Positions 33,778 through 47,700 of a stretch of DNA of 64,000 nt are shown here, piece after piece. Every line of letters starts with the position of its first letter. The first letter of the stretch is position 1. The position numbers and the translations under genes were made by a program. Source of the DNA: Hevea brasiliensis (Eukaryota > Streptophyta > Magnoliopsida > Malpighiales > Euphorbiaceae); contig NC_079501.1 of assembly GCF_030052815.1 (NCBI RefSeq), forward strand, positions 42,093,593 through 42,157,592, written 5' to 3'. Below the pieces are notes generated by a model, which was not told the DNA's origin, ran no database searches, and saw only the letters and a list, made by a program, of their open reading frames with translations.

Positions 33778-34597
33778 TGGTGCACAAACTAATAATTTAA
33801 AACTTAATACAAATTATTCTTAACAATTCATAATGAATAAAAATTTAAAATTTCTAAATTCTTCAAAACCCATGACATTCAAAAATCAATATTTTCATTC
33901 ATGCAAATTATTCATTTGAATAACATTTTGATCAAATAGTAACTATTTATTTACATTTCTTTTAAATTCCGAAACAATACAAAAATATTTTGGATCACTA
34001 ACAAATTATTTATTTCAATCACAATTTATCAAATTATGCATAATTTAAAGGGCGTTGCCAACAATCCACACAGTTGAATCAAAATTCAAATAGATGCCGT
34101 ATTGTACACCACGACATTTCACACTCTCCCAATAACTGAGGCTAAAAGGGAGGAACAAAGACTAGCTAGTATATATGAGTACTCATTCAAACTCTTCCCC
34201 AACTGGCAAGCCAGAGAGGAAGAAACTTACCCCATCTAGTGGAGGAGATATCTCACTAGACAAGCTAATGAGAATTCACAACATATTTTGCCATGTCAAC
34301 TGTGGTTTCAAATCATATTCAAAACAATTCCTATTTACAAAAGTATTTACAAATCATGAACATATTAAATCATCATAAATTCATGCTCAAGGTTGGTAGC
34401 ACATCAAACTTAAAATTCACGATTCTCAAAACCATGCAAAAAATCCTTAAATGCATAAGAAAATTTACATTTAATTTATACAATTTCATTCAACAAACTA
34501 TAATTCTCAACACATCAAAATTTATAAATCATAAAATAAACTTGTTCAAATCGATTTAGAAGTAAAAATATAACAAAAGAGTTAGTTGTGCACAAAC

Positions 34598-34661
34598 CTT
34601 AAGCGAGTCGCCTCTTGGCTTTGACTCGATTCCATGGGTTCTTTCCTGGTGTTCTTTTCAA
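34598..34661 (-). other. Predicted 64-nt LTR exon, array LTR1
   Basis: Minus-strand segment between GTGTTTCAG (the 3' arm of hairpin 34662-34690, CTGAAACAC/GTGTTTCAG, 9 bp) and AAG/GTTTGTGCAC. The same 64-nt interval is in LTR2 (41530-41593) and LTR3 (46324-46387). In LTR4 the acceptor AG is mutated to AA (near 53166). Confidence 0.45.
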
Positions 34662-36590
34662 CTGAAACACACAGTTTCACAGTGTTTCAGTATCATAACT
34701 CATCATAAATTCAAAAATAAATTCAAATTCACTTATACCTAGTTTTAATATGCTAAACTTGGCATTCTTTAAATTTTGTATTTCGAGGTTACTATTCATG
34801 ATACTATTCAAGTCAATTTTTTAACTTTCTAATGCTTAATAGGTATAGGAATTCTAAATTCACCCACATACCACATTTTGGTTACCTAACTTGTTGGTTT
34901 TGGTTGTTTTCTCAAATTTTAAGTCTTTTAGGCAAATTTGCAAATTTTCAGTTTTCGTGTCTTATGCTGCACTATTCCATTGGTCATTTTTCTGTTAGAA
35001 TTTGGCAAAACTTTCTTCATAAGAAAGGTTCCCTATTGCCTTAACTTTATTCTCCTTTTTGAATCACTCCATTTAGAATTTTGTAGCACAAGTTATAGCC
35101 ATTTGAATCATGGCTGCCGGATTGGACTTAACCCAGATTTCTGGGGTCCAAACTGGTTTTGGTAGTTTTAGGTCACCAAATTTGGGTGGCCAAATGACTT
35201 GGTTAATGGCACAATTTGGGTTTGTATTCTTCATGAAAGTTTTAGGTCTATATCTCAGCTGTCCACTGGTAAAGTTTCAGGTCATTTAGATTTGCCTAGC
35301 TCAAGTTATGGCCAAATGAACAAACACTGTTCATTTGGTCATTTTTGTACAGGTCAGACTGAGAAAATCCGGATTTGGTCAATTTGTTCACTAGGTTTTG
35401 GTCACTTTTTGGGCATGATTCGTAAATGAAAAATGTTCCATTTTGCGTCTATTTTCATTCCCAATTGATCTCATACCAATTGGACTTGTAAATTTTCAGT
35501 TTTGGTCCCTCAAAAGGACCTTGGTCCCTCAAAAGGACCTTGGTCCTGCTGCCTGCAGTATGACCATTCTCAATCCGAATTCACTCTCACTTCCAACACT
35601 TCGAACACATCTCAATTGGTCGCAAATGACCATTTTTCATCTCAAACCAAGTCCAACACACCATTTAACTAATTCTCACACTTTTGGCTTCCAAAACCCT
35701 AGATGCCAAAACCTTAGTTCACCTATTTGATGCATTTAACTAATTTCAGGCATACTAGCATTACTTCTATACTCATGTAAAGTTACCTTCACTTTGAATT
35801 CAATCAAATTCATGCACACACATCAAAACCCTAGCTGGCTGAATTTTCCTTTAATCCTCCAACAATTAATTTCTTTTCATTTTAAGCATAATTCTAAGTT
35901 AGTTAAGCTATAAATACAATAATTAAACTGTAAATTCCAAATTTAGCTACTAACCTTAAATGAAGCTTTTCAATCTTCAATTTCCTCAACTTTTTCTTCT
36001 TTCTTTCTCCTTTAACCTTCTTTCCAAGATTTGCTTATAATTTTTTTTCAAGAAAATTAAAGGATTTATGGTGGAATTTAGTGTTTAGAAAGCTTAAAAA
36101 TAAGCTTTCATGGAGGAAAATTTGAGAGAGAGAACTTGGGATAGAGGGAGATGGCAATGGAAGATGAAGTCCTCTTTTTTTTTTTTTCTTTTCTTTTATG
36201 AGTTAGTAAGACCACAAATTTAAATTAAATAAATTTTAATTATAATAATTATGGCATCATGCATGATGTCATCTCTTTGCACCTTTTTTATTTTCTTTTT
36301 TTTTTCCATTAGTTCTTTAATTTAATTTTTAATCCCAAAATTTTCTTTTCTCCGATTTTATTTGACAGTTAGGTCAGGAGTCAGCTCTCGGGGTGAATTG
36401 ATCAAATTGCCCCTCGCTGGTTCAACCCAGTTTGCAAATAATTCAATATTTCTTCCAGCTCCCTGACCTAATTATTTGACTGACTTAACAATTCTTTTTC
36501 GTGATTTTCTCTTTTCCACTATGTTCGTAATAGTCCTAAGGACCCCAGCGTCACATTTTACGATTCGAAATTTGAGTTTAAATTGACTTC

Positions 36591-36644
36591 GCAATCCTTC
36601 CCGAGAAGGTCACCCATCATTGTGCCTCTCGGCTCGTTTAACTT
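36591..36644 (-). promoter_or_regulatory. 5S-rRNA-like block, array LTR1
   Basis: On the minus strand AAGTTAAACGAGCCGAGAG, then GATGGGTGACCTTCTCGGGAAGG. CGAGAG, GATGGGTGACC and the C-box-like CGGGAAG are in 5S order. About 170 bp from the LTR start. Confidence 0.68.
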
Positions 36645-36815
36645 CTTATGTTTTGTTTTTTTTATTTATACTTAACTAATTGGCAATTACTAATTATTTG
36701 TGTTCAGGGCTTATCCAGTTGTCTTAAGTATGGTTCTAATCCCCTCAGTTGTCTTAACCGACACTGATCACCGTAATAGTGAAATATACCAGGCTATGCA
36801 AATAGGGGTGTTACA

Positions 36816-39815
36816 ATTCTTCCCCCCTTAAAATAATTTCATCCTCAAAATTTTACCTGGTATCAGTCTTTGAACAATTGTGGGTGCTGTCTCTTCATGT
36901 CCTATTCACGCTCCTAAGTAGCTTCCTGGCTTGAATGATGAATCCTTAAGACTTTAACCAATACTATTTACTCATCGATTGCTCACCTCATTTGCCAAGT
37001 TTCTTATGAGCTTTTGTCATAAGTTAGATTCAAATTCATTTCAATTTTAGAGGTAAGCAAATCTGTGTGCCAGTGGATCCACTCTTTCTAGGACCTCGTA
37101 CGATCCTATGGGTGAGAACTTAGTTTTACTCTTTTTTTATCAAATCTCTTGATCATTTGATGCAACATTCAGTTTAATTTAGAATATTTTAGTCTTTTCT
37201 TGCTGTTGTTTTAGCAATTATTTTCCTTTGTAGTCTCGTTTTTTTTTAAAATGACCTTTTCGGTCATAAATGAACTGCTTATCTCTTTCTTAACCCTAGG
37301 TCCATGCCATCTCTACTTATGACCAAGGCCTATGTGTCATTTTGCACTATCTTGTTTGCTTTGATTTAACTTATTTCTTTTTTTGATAAAATAGTTCAGT
37401 ATATCGTTACGCGACTAAAGTAGATTGTTTGCCCTGGTGGCAATTCCTCATCTACTGTTTTTCTCATTTCTTACTGTTTTATTTGTTTCTCTTTTTTCAT
37501 TCCACAACTCAACTTTAATTATTTTATTCCTTAACTTGACTGTCGACTCATAATTTAACACCTCTTATCGTCCCTAATAAATCCACTATACTTCAATATT
37601 ACTTTGATTTGGTCCTCTGACCATTCTGGTCAACACTTTAACTAATATTCATAACGTTTCTTTATTACATTTGCACCAACTATTCTAATTTATACTTCCA
37701 CAACTCTTTTATCTATCAATATTCTATGGCTTATTATCCGCTGGTTTGCAATTATTACCTTTTTTTTTTTGAACCATAAACAATTCTTCAATCTTAAGAA
37801 GGAAGTCTACCGGACTCCCCTTTTTTCCATGCTATTCAAAAGTTTTGCTTTAATTATAATCTAATCCTTATGATCCGCACAATAAAATTGTGCTCTTCTT
37901 AAAGAATACCTAGCCAACTAGCTCCTATCGAATTACTGTTATCAGTAGAATATCATTTCTTAACTGTTTTATAAGTTATAATTGTCATCCATAGCATCCT
38001 GTCTCTTCTAGGGGAACAAAATTATATTTTGTGTATTACTGCTACATAAATAGAATACTGTTCCTTACTAAACTTTGAGCAAAAGATCCATTGCAATACC
38101 AAAACAACTATAAACCCCATATCAGAGACTAGATGACTTAGCCCTATATGTGTTATTTTTAAATTTTTACCATGCTAAAATCTCTAGTCCCATAACAATT
38201 CCTGATGTACTGTAATTCATGCTAGGGTAATGGAGTCTTTAACTCTCACTACCTTGCAAGCATGAGCTTTTGATATTCTAATTATAGAGTTTTAAATCTC
38301 GAATTAGGATTTTCAAACTTAGTTCTAGTAATAAAACTCTATTCTGGTATATTTGTACCAGAGCGAAAGTCATTTATAACTATTCTTATCCTTATGTACT
38401 ATTAGGTAGTACGTAGCTCTACACAATAAATCTCAAGTCAGTACTGTAATCTGCAACTTACAGCACAAACATAAAGAATATTGCATAGTTACTATGATAC
38501 ATCCCAATATATCAAACTTCCCTATGTCTTATTTCTTTCAAATCCACTAATATCTTAAACTTTTTTTAATTATGGTACTTACTGACATCTATCAACTGCA
38601 GTACATTTACTTCCATCTAGGGCAGATATATTGCTATAACTTACTTTTTGGTTCTCTTGCCTTACCTAATTAGGCTTACTAATTAACTTTATAACTTATC
38701 GTAGTCTAGGAGATGTCTCTCACTTGAAACTTTTCCAAAATTAATTTGATTCACGCTTATTATCATAATTTTTATCCTAAAAGACTAATTACTAACACAT
38801 TAAAATTTATCTCCATGCAAGGGAATAGCAGTAGAACATATAATTTAAGCATTAGCATATAAACAAGTAGAGCCGGAATCAAATAGTACATAATTATTCC
38901 TTTCACAAGTTAAGAACATATCGGTAACTACATCTGAAGTCTCTGCTTCTTCCCCTCGATGCATGGTGTTCCCTCTTTCTAATATATTCCTCTGCTCGGG
39001 TTGGTCCATTGTGCGAGGATTACCTAAAGTGTTGTCTCTACTTCTGCCTCTGCCCCTACTAACTATTAATGAGCCTCTAAAATCAGAACCTTGGACTGAT
39101 TCCTCTAGTGTAGTATGTGGTGTAAATCGAAGTGCGCTAGTGCAATCTCGAGCGAAATATCCGATTCCACCACAATTGAAGCAGGCTCCAATGACCCTAT
39201 GGCAAATACCCCCATGAAATTTCCCTTAAACATCACAGATACGGATAAGGTAGGAACTTCTGGTTCTTTGACGAATGGTTCTTAATTGCTTCCGCCTTGA
39301 AGATCCGCCTCTGTCATACTTAGGAGCTCAGGGTCCCTCAAAATCTTTTCTGTTTCCCAAATTACTACTCAAACTTTGACCAATGGATTTCCCACTTTTC
39401 TCTTCTACATGCTGCTTTTGAGGAGGTTGGGTTTGTACTTGGGTCTAGGCTGACAGATTATCAGCCATTTGCTGAAAGAACATAGCCATTTGCTGGGTCA
39501 TTTGTGCAGTAATTTGTATATGAGGGACTGGTGCAGTTGGACCTCCAACGCTCTGCGAAACTGGGGCCCCTCCTTGTAAGTTAGTTGTATCAGACTGCTC
39601 TACCATTTTATCCCCCTTGTCCATATCAATTCACAGGATTTTTTTTTTCTATTTCCTGTATAACCAACACAAGGAGATTTCTCCCTATTAGTTCATATTT
39701 ATGGTGTAAATGTACTATATGTATCAAATATTTGAGCAATTATACTTATCGAAAAATATTTCAAATTCACAGTTCAAAATTTAGTTTAAAACTTTTGCTC
39801 TGATACCACTAAACT
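36816..39815 (-). pseudogene. Array internal region 1: gag remnant and pol scraps
   Basis: PPT at 36816-36830. Next to it on the minus strand are remains of the chromodomain tail (QEAT.ERE.DMKRQHPQLF, about 36865-36960) and of the GPY/F domain (SYEVLERVDP, about 37070-37125). 37150-38800 is AT-rich with no recognisable domain. 38950-39610 is gag: GACFNCGGIGYFARDC (His to Tyr) near 39130-39190. RT, RNase H and the integrase core are not seen in 3 kb, against about 5 kb of coding sequence in Gypsy-1. PBS at 39797-39808. Confidence 0.8.
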
Positions 39816-40338
39816 TGTCACACCCTACTCCTCGTAAGATGTAACATGCTCCCGTAGTACACCTAATGAATTACCATACTTCGCCTACCGATAACCCATT
39901 AAATATATTACAAAGGATTTTAAAACAATTTTCGTTTATTTTTAAATTGATGGGTAAAATTTTTCTCAAATTTTAAAAACCTTTATTTAAAGTCCAAACA
40001 TAAATTAAATTCTTAAATATTTAAAATCTTAGCAATTTTTACAAAAATTTCGGTAGAGTGTCGTCTATATTTTGAGAAAACAGTTCTACAAAACCTGAAA
40101 ATAAAGACACTCCTAATATATTTCTCAATCCCAACTCCATTATTCAATCTCATTTCACAAATCCGCATAAACCACTCAATACACAGTGTAAATTAAATCA
40201 AATATTAAAACATCTCATTGAGGTAAACAAATTAATTTTCACATTTATGGGAGCATTAAAATTTAATAGTGCAAAACTTTATAAGTATATATATAAAATC
40301 TCAAGATAATATTACAATAATTTGTATTTGATTACAAT

Positions 40339-40376
<38 letters not shown>

Positions 40377-40459
40377 CAAAAGAGTTGGTACAACTGCTCA
40401 AAGTAAATTTCATACATATAATTACAGAATTACATCAAAATCTAAAGTACAAGGGTATA

Positions 40460-40504
<45 letters not shown>

Positions 40505-42597
40505 CAAAAGAGTTGGTACAACTGCTCAAAGTAAATTTCATACATATAATTACAGAATTACATCAAAATCTAAAGTACAAGGGTATACCTATGATATACC
40601 CGAGGATAATCTCACCGTGTCTTTCAGTAACCTCGCTCAGCTGCTCTATATTTTCTTTCACCTGCGACAGCATACAAAGTTATCGCTGAGTGGTGAACTC
40701 AGTGGTGCACAAACTAATAATTTAAAACTTAATACAAATTATTCTTAACAATTCATAATGAATAAAAATTTAAAATTTCTAAATTCTTCAAAATCCATGA
40801 CATTCAAAGATCAATATTTTCATTCATGGAAATTATTCATTTGAATAACATTTTGATCAAATAATAACTATTTATTTACATTTCTTTTAAATTCCGAAAC
40901 AATACAAAAATATTTTGGATCACTAACAAATTATTTATTTCAATCACAATTTATCAAATTATGCATAATTCAAAGGGCGTTGCCAACAATCCACACAGTT
41001 GAACCAATGACCCAAAATTCAAATAGATGCCGTGTTGTACACCACGATATTTCACACTCTCCCAATAACCGAGGCTAAAAGGGAGGAACAAAGACTAGCT
41101 AGTAAATATGAGTACTCATTCAAACTCTTCCCCAACTGGCAAGCCAGAGAGGAAGAAACTCGCCCCATCTAGTGGAGGAGATACCACTCTAGACAAGCTA
41201 ATGAGAATTCACAACATATTTTGCCATGTTAACAGTGGTTTCAAATCATATTCAAAACAATTCCTATTTAAAAAGTATTTACAAATCATGAACATATTAA
41301 ATCATCATAAATTCATGCTCAAGGTTGGCAACACATCAAACTTAAAATTTACGATTCTCAAGACTAAGCAATAAATCCTTAAATGCATAAGAAAATTTAC
41401 ATTTAATTTATACAATTTTATTCAACAAACTATAATTCTCAACACATCAAAATTTATAAATCATAAAATAAACTTGTTCAAATCGATTTAGAAGTAAAAA
41501 TATAACAAAAGAGTTAGTTGTGCACAAACCTTAAGCGAATCGCCTCTTGGCTTTGACTCGATTCCTCGGGTTCTTTCTCGGTGTTCTTTTCAACTGAAAC
41601 ACATAGTTTTACAGTGTTTCAGTATCATAACTCATCGTAAATCCAAAAATAAATTCAAATTCACTTATACCTAGCTTTAATATGCTAAACTTGGTGTTCT
41701 TTAAATTTTGTATTTCGATATTACTATTCATGATACCATTGAAGTCAATTTGTTCACTTTCTAATGGTTAATAGGTATGGGAATTCTAAATTCACCCACA
41801 TACCAAATTTTGGTTACCTAATTTGTTCGTTTTGGTTATTTTCTCAAATTTTAAGTCTTTTTGGCAAATTTGCAAATTTTCAGTTTTGGTGTCTTATGTT
41901 GCACTGTTCTATTGGTCATTTTTCTTTTAGAATTTGGCAAAACTTTTTTCACAGAAAATGTTCCCTATTGTCTTAAATTTTTTCTCCTTTTTGAATCACT
42001 CCATTTGGAGTTTTGTAGCTCAAGTTATAGCCATTTGAATCATGGCTGTCGGATTGGACTTAACCTAGATTTCTGGGCACCAAACTGGTTCTGGTAGTTT
42101 TAGGTCACCAAATTTGGATGGTCAAATGACTTGGTTAATGGCATAATTTGGGTTTGTATTCTTCATGAAAGTTTTAGGTCTATATCTCAGCTATCCACTG
42201 GTAAAATTTCAGGTCATTTAGACCTGCCTAGCTCACCTTATGGCCAAATGAACAAACATTGTTCATTTGGTCATTTTTGTACAGGTCAGACTGAGAAAAT
42301 CTGGATTTGGTCAATTTGTTCACTAGGTTTTGGTCACTTTTTGGGCATGATTCCTAAATGAAAAATGTTCCATTTTGTGTCTACTTTCATTCCCAATTGG
42401 TCTCATACCAATTGGACTTGCAATTTTTCAGTTTTGGTCCCTCAAAGGGACCTTGGTCCTGCTGCCTGTAGTATGACCATTCTCAATCCGAATTCACTCT
42501 CACTTCCAACACTTACAACACATCTCAATTAATTACAAATGACCATTTGTCATCTCAAACCAAGTCCAACACACCATTTAACCAATTCTCACACTTT
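39816..42597 (-). repeat. Array LTR2, truncated
   Basis: Collinear with LTR1 up to ACACTTT at 42591-42597, then joined to internal sequence matching about 37630. The LTR 5' part, with the 5S-like block, is missing. It carries a tandem duplication of about 120 bp with expanded (TA)n runs (40340-40374 and 40462-40502). Confidence 0.9.
40340..40588. repeat. Duplicated segment with (TA)n in LTR2
   Basis: A (TA)n run followed by TTACAAAAGAGTTGGTACAA and about 80 bp more, ending in AAGGGTATACC, occurs twice in succession. LTR1, LTR3 and LTR4 have one copy with a short TA run. Slippage at the TA runs probably produced it. Confidence 0.85.
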
Positions 42598-44760
42598 AAC
42601 TAATATTCATAACGTTTCTTTATTACATTTGTACCAACTATTCTAATTTTTACTTCCACAACTCTTTTATCTATCAATATTCTATAGCTTGTTATCCGCT
42701 GGTTTGCGATTATTAGCTTTTTTTTTTTTTTTGAAACATAAACAATTCTTCAATCTTAAGAAGGAAGTCTACCGGACTCCCCTTTTTTCCATGCTATTCA
42801 AAAGTTTCGCTTTAATTCTAATCTAATCCTTATGATTCGCACAATAAAATTGTGCTCTTCCTAAAGAATACCTGGCCAACTAGTTCCTATCGAATTACTG
42901 TTATCAGTAGAATATCATTTCTTAACTATTTTATAAGTTATAATTGTCACCCATAGCATCCTGTCTCTTCTGGGGGAACAGAATTATATTTTGTGTATTA
43001 CTGCTACACAAATAGAATACTCTTCCTTACTAAACTTTGAGCAAAAGATCCATTTCAATACCAAAACAATTATAAACCCCATATCGAAGACTGGATGACT
43101 TAGTCCTATAGGTGTTATTTTTAAATTTTTACCATGCTAAAATCTCTAGTCCCATAACAATTCCCGATGTACTGTAATTCATGCTAGGGTAATAAAGTCT
43201 TTAACTCTCACTACCTTGCAACCGTGATCTTTTGATATTCTAATTATAAAGTTTTAAATCCCGAATTAGGATTTTCAAACTCAGTTCTAGTAATAAAACT
43301 CTATTCTAGTATATTTGTACCAGAGCGAAAGTCATTTATAACTACTCTTATCCTTATGTACTATTAGGTAGTACGTAGCTCTACACAATAAATCTCAAGT
43401 CAGTACTGTAATCTGCAGCTTACAGCACAAACATCAAGAATATTGCATAATTACTACGATACATCCCAATAGATCAGACTTCCCTATGTCTTATTTCTTT
43501 CAAATCCACTAATATCTTAAACTTATTTTGATCATGGTACTTACTGACTTCTATCAACAGTAGTACCTTTACTTCCATCTAGGGCAGATATATTGCTATA
43601 ACTTACTTTTTGGTCCTCTTGCTTTACCTAATTAGGCTTCCTACTTAACTTTATAACTTATCATAGTCTAGGAGATTTCTCTCACTAGAAACATTTCCAA
43701 AATTAATTCCATTCACGTTTATTATCATAATTTTTATCCTAAAAGACTAATTACTAACACATTAAAATTTATCTCCATGGAAGGGAATAGCAGTAGAACA
43801 TATAATTTTAGCATTAGCATATAAACAAGTAGAGCCGGAATCAAATGGTACATAATTATTCTTTTCACAAGTTAAGAACATACCGGCAACTATATCTGAA
43901 GTCTCTGTTTCTTCCCCTCGATGCATGGCGTTCCCTCTTTCTAATGTATTCCTCTGCTCGGGTTGGTCCATTGTGCGAGGATTACCTGAAATGTTGTCTC
44001 TACTTCTGCCTCTGCCCCTACTAACTATTAATGAGCCTCTAAAATCAGAACCTTAGACTGATTCCTCTGGTGTAAATCGACGTGCGCTAGTACAATCTTG
44101 AGTGAAATGTCCGATTCCACCACAATTGAAGCAGGCTCCAATGACCCTATGGTAAATACCCCTATGAAATTTCCCACAAATGTCACAAATAAGGATGGGG
44201 TAGGAACTTCTAGTTCTTTGATGAATGGTTCTTGATTGCTTCTGCCTTGAAGATCTGCCTTTGTCATACTTAGGAGATTGGGGTCCCTCAAAATCTTTTC
44301 TCTTTCCCAAATTACTACTCAAACTTTGATCGATGAGTTTCCCACTTTTCTCTTTTTCATGCTGCTCTTCAGAGGGTTAGGTTTGTACTTAGGTCTAGGC
44401 TAACAGATTATCAGCCATTTGCTGAAAGAACATGGCCATCTGCTGGGCCGTTTGTGCAGTAATTTGTATAGAAGGGACTGGTGCAGTTGGACCTCCAACG
44501 CTCCTCAGCTGGGCCCCTCTTTGTCGTTAGGCATGTCATCGCTCTCTTTGTTTTATCCCCCTTGTCCATATCAATTCACAAGATGTTTTTTTTCTATTTC
44601 CTGTACAACCAACACAAGGAGATTTCTCCCTATTAGTTCATATTTATGATGTAAATGTACAATATGTATCAAATATTCGAGCAGTTGTACTTATCGAAAA
44701 ATATTTCAAATTCACAGTTCAAAATTTACTTTAAAATTTTTGCTCTGATACCACTAAACA
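42598..44760 (-). pseudogene. Array internal region 2, truncated, with gag remnant
   Basis: Matches int1 from about 37637 onward. Gag is best kept here: 44053-44322 reads CDICGKFHRGIYHRVIGACFNCGGIGHFTQDC, with an intact second knuckle. 43762-43971 holds a protease remnant with FDSGST where DPGST is expected. PBS at 44742-44753 (GCTCTGATACCA on plus). No RT or integrase. Confidence 0.82.
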
Positions 44761-47700
44761 TGTCACACCCTACTCCTCATAAGATATAACATGCTCCCGT
44801 AGTACACCTAATGAATTACCGCACTTCGCCTATCGATAACCCATTAAATATACTACAAGAGATTTTAAAACAATTTTTGTTCATTTTTAAATTGGTGGGT
44901 AAAATTTTTCTCAAATTTTAAAAACCTTTATTTAAAGTCCAGACATCAATTAAATTCTTAGATATTTAAAATCTTTGCAATTTTTACAAAAATTTCGGCA
45001 GAGTGCCGTCTATATTTTGAGAAAACAGTTCTTCAAAACCTAAAAATAAAGAAACTCCCAATATATTTCTCAATCCCAACTCTATTATTCAATCTAATTT
45101 CACAAATCCGCATAAACCACTCAATACACAGTGTAAATTAAATCAAATAACAAAACATCTCATTAAGGTAAACAAATTAATTTTCACATTCATGGGAGCA
45201 TTAAAATTTAATAGTGCAAAACTTTATAAGTATATAAAATCTCAAGATAATATTACAATAATTTATATTTGATTACAATCGAAATATATATATATTACAA
45301 AAGAGTTGGTACAACTGCTCAAAGGAAATTTCATACATATAATTATAGAATTACATCAAAATCTAAAGTACAAGGGTATACCTATGATATACCCGAGGAT
45401 AATCTCACTGTGTCTTTCAGTAACCTCTCTCAGCTGCTCTATATTTTCTTTCACCTGCGACAGTGTACAAAGCTATCGCTGAGTGGTGAACTCAGTGGTG
45501 CACAAACTAATAATTTAAAACTTAATACAAATTATTCTTAACAATTCATAATGAATAAAATTTTAAAATTTCTAAATTCTTCAAAATCCATGACATTCAA
45601 AAATCAATATTTTCATTCATGCAAATTATTCATTTGAATAACATTTTGATCAAATAGTAACTATTTATTTACATTTCTTTCAAATTTTGAAACAATACAA
45701 AAATATTTTGGATCACTAACAAATTATTCATTTCAATCACAATTTATCAAATTATGCATAATTTAAAGGCCATTGCCAACAATCCACACAGTTGAACCCA
45801 TGACCTTAAATTCAAATAGATGCCGTGTTGTACACCACGATATTTCACACTCTCCCAATAACCGAGACTAAAAGGGAGGAACAAAGACTAGCTAGTATAT
45901 ATGAGTACTCATTCAAACTCTTCCCCAACTGGCAAGCCAGACAGGAAGAAATTCACCCCATCTAGTGGAGGAGATACCTCACTAGACAAGCTAATGAGAA
46001 TTCACAACATATTTTGCCATGTCAACTGTGGTTTCAAATCATATTCAAAACAATTTCTATTTACAAAAGTATTTACAAATCATGAACATATTAAATTATC
46101 ATAAATTCATGCTCAAGGTTGGCAACACATCAAACTTAAAATTTACGATTCTCAAAACCATGCAATAAATCCTTAAATGCATAAGAAAATTTACATTTAA
46201 TTTATACAATTTTATTCAACAAACTATAATTCTCAACACATCAAAATTTATAAATCATAAAATAAACTTGTTCAAATCGATTTAGAAGTAAAAATATAAC
46301 AAAAGAGTTAGTTGTGCACAAACCTTAAGCGAGTCGCCTCTTGGCTTTGACTCGATTCCTCAGGTTCTTTCCCTGTGTTCTTTTTAACTGAAACACACAG
46401 TTTCACAGTGTTTTAGTATCATAACTCATCGTAAATCCAAAAATAAATTCAAATTCACTTATACCTAGCTTTAATATGCTAAACTTGGCATTCTTTAAAT
46501 TTTGTATTTCGAGGTTACTATTTATGATACTATTCAAGTCAATTTGTTGACTTTCTAATGCTTAATAAGTAACGGAATTCTAAATTCACCCACATACCAT
46601 ATTTTGGTTACCTAATTTGTTGGTTTTGGTTGTTTTCTCAAACTTTAAGTCTTTTAGGCAAATTTGCAAATTTTCAGTTTTGGTGTCTTATGTTGCACTA
46701 TACCATTGGTCATTTTTCATTTAGAATTTGGCAAAACTTTCTTCATAGAAAATGTTTCCTATTGTCTTAACTTTTTTCTTCTTTTTAAATCACTCCATTT
46801 GGAGTTTTGTAGCTCAAGTTATAGCCATTTGAATCATGGCTGCCGGATTGGACTTAACCCAGATTTTTGGGCACCAAACTGGTTTTGGCAGTTTTAGGTC
46901 ACCAAATTTGGGTGGCCAAATGACTTGGTTAATGGCATAATTTGGTTTTGTGCTCTTCATGAAAGTTTTAGGTCTATATCGCAGCTGTCCACTGGTAAAA
47001 TTTCAGGTCATTTAGACTTGCCTAGCTCAAGTTATGGCCAAATGAACAAATACTGTTCATTTGGTCATTTTTGTATAGGTCAGACTGAGAAAATCTGGAT
47101 TTGGTCAATTTGTTCATTAGGTTTTGGTCACTTTTTGGCATGATTCCTAAATGAAAAATGTTCCATTTTATGTCTATTTTCATTCCCAATTAGTCTGATA
47201 ACAATTGGACTTGTAAATTTTCAGTTTTGGTCCCTCAAAGGTACCTTGGTCCTGCCGCCTGCAGTATGACCATTCTCAATCCGAATTCACTCTCACTTCC
47301 AACACTTCCAACACATTGCAATTGGTCACAAATGACCATTTTTCATCTCAAACCAAGTCCAACACACCATTTGACCAATTCTCACACTTTTGGCTTCCAA
47401 AACCCTAGATGCTAAAACCCTAGTTCATCTATTTGATGCATTTAACTAATTTCAAGCATACTAGCATTACTTCTATACTCATGTAAGCTTATCTTCACTT
47501 TGAATTCAATCAAATTCATGCACACACATCAAAACCCTAGCTGGCTGAATTTTCCTTTAATCCTCCAACAATTAATTTCTTTTCATTTTAAGCATAATTC
47601 TAAGTTAGTTAAGCTATAAATACAATAATTAAACTATAAATTCCAAATTTAGCCACTAACCTTAAATAAAGCTTTTCAATCTTCAATTCCCTCAACCTTT

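Larger units (their letters stand above)
33042..36815 (-). repeat. Array LTR1 (3' terminal LTR)
   Basis: 3,774 bp; plus-strand ends TGTCACATCC and GGGTGTTACA. It holds the CTGAG hairpin (33761-33777) joined to the perfect 8-bp stem GCGACAGC/GCTGTCGC (33739-33761), the 64-nt exon-like segment (34598-34661), a CCAAATGAAC hairpin (35312-35338), a 21-bp direct duplication near 35505-35545 and a 5S-like block (36591-36644). Confidence 0.93.

Noticed and set aside
33276..33823. Small plus-strand frames in LTR1 as host genes
   Set aside because: They lie antisense in the LTR of a dated insertion and have no domain.
34832..35730. Recurrent open frames in the array LTRs (also 41764, 46664, 53337 and 57487 on the other strand)
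   Set aside because: They recur only because the LTR is repeated. Frames differ in length and have stops at different places, and most are read on the strand opposite to the element.
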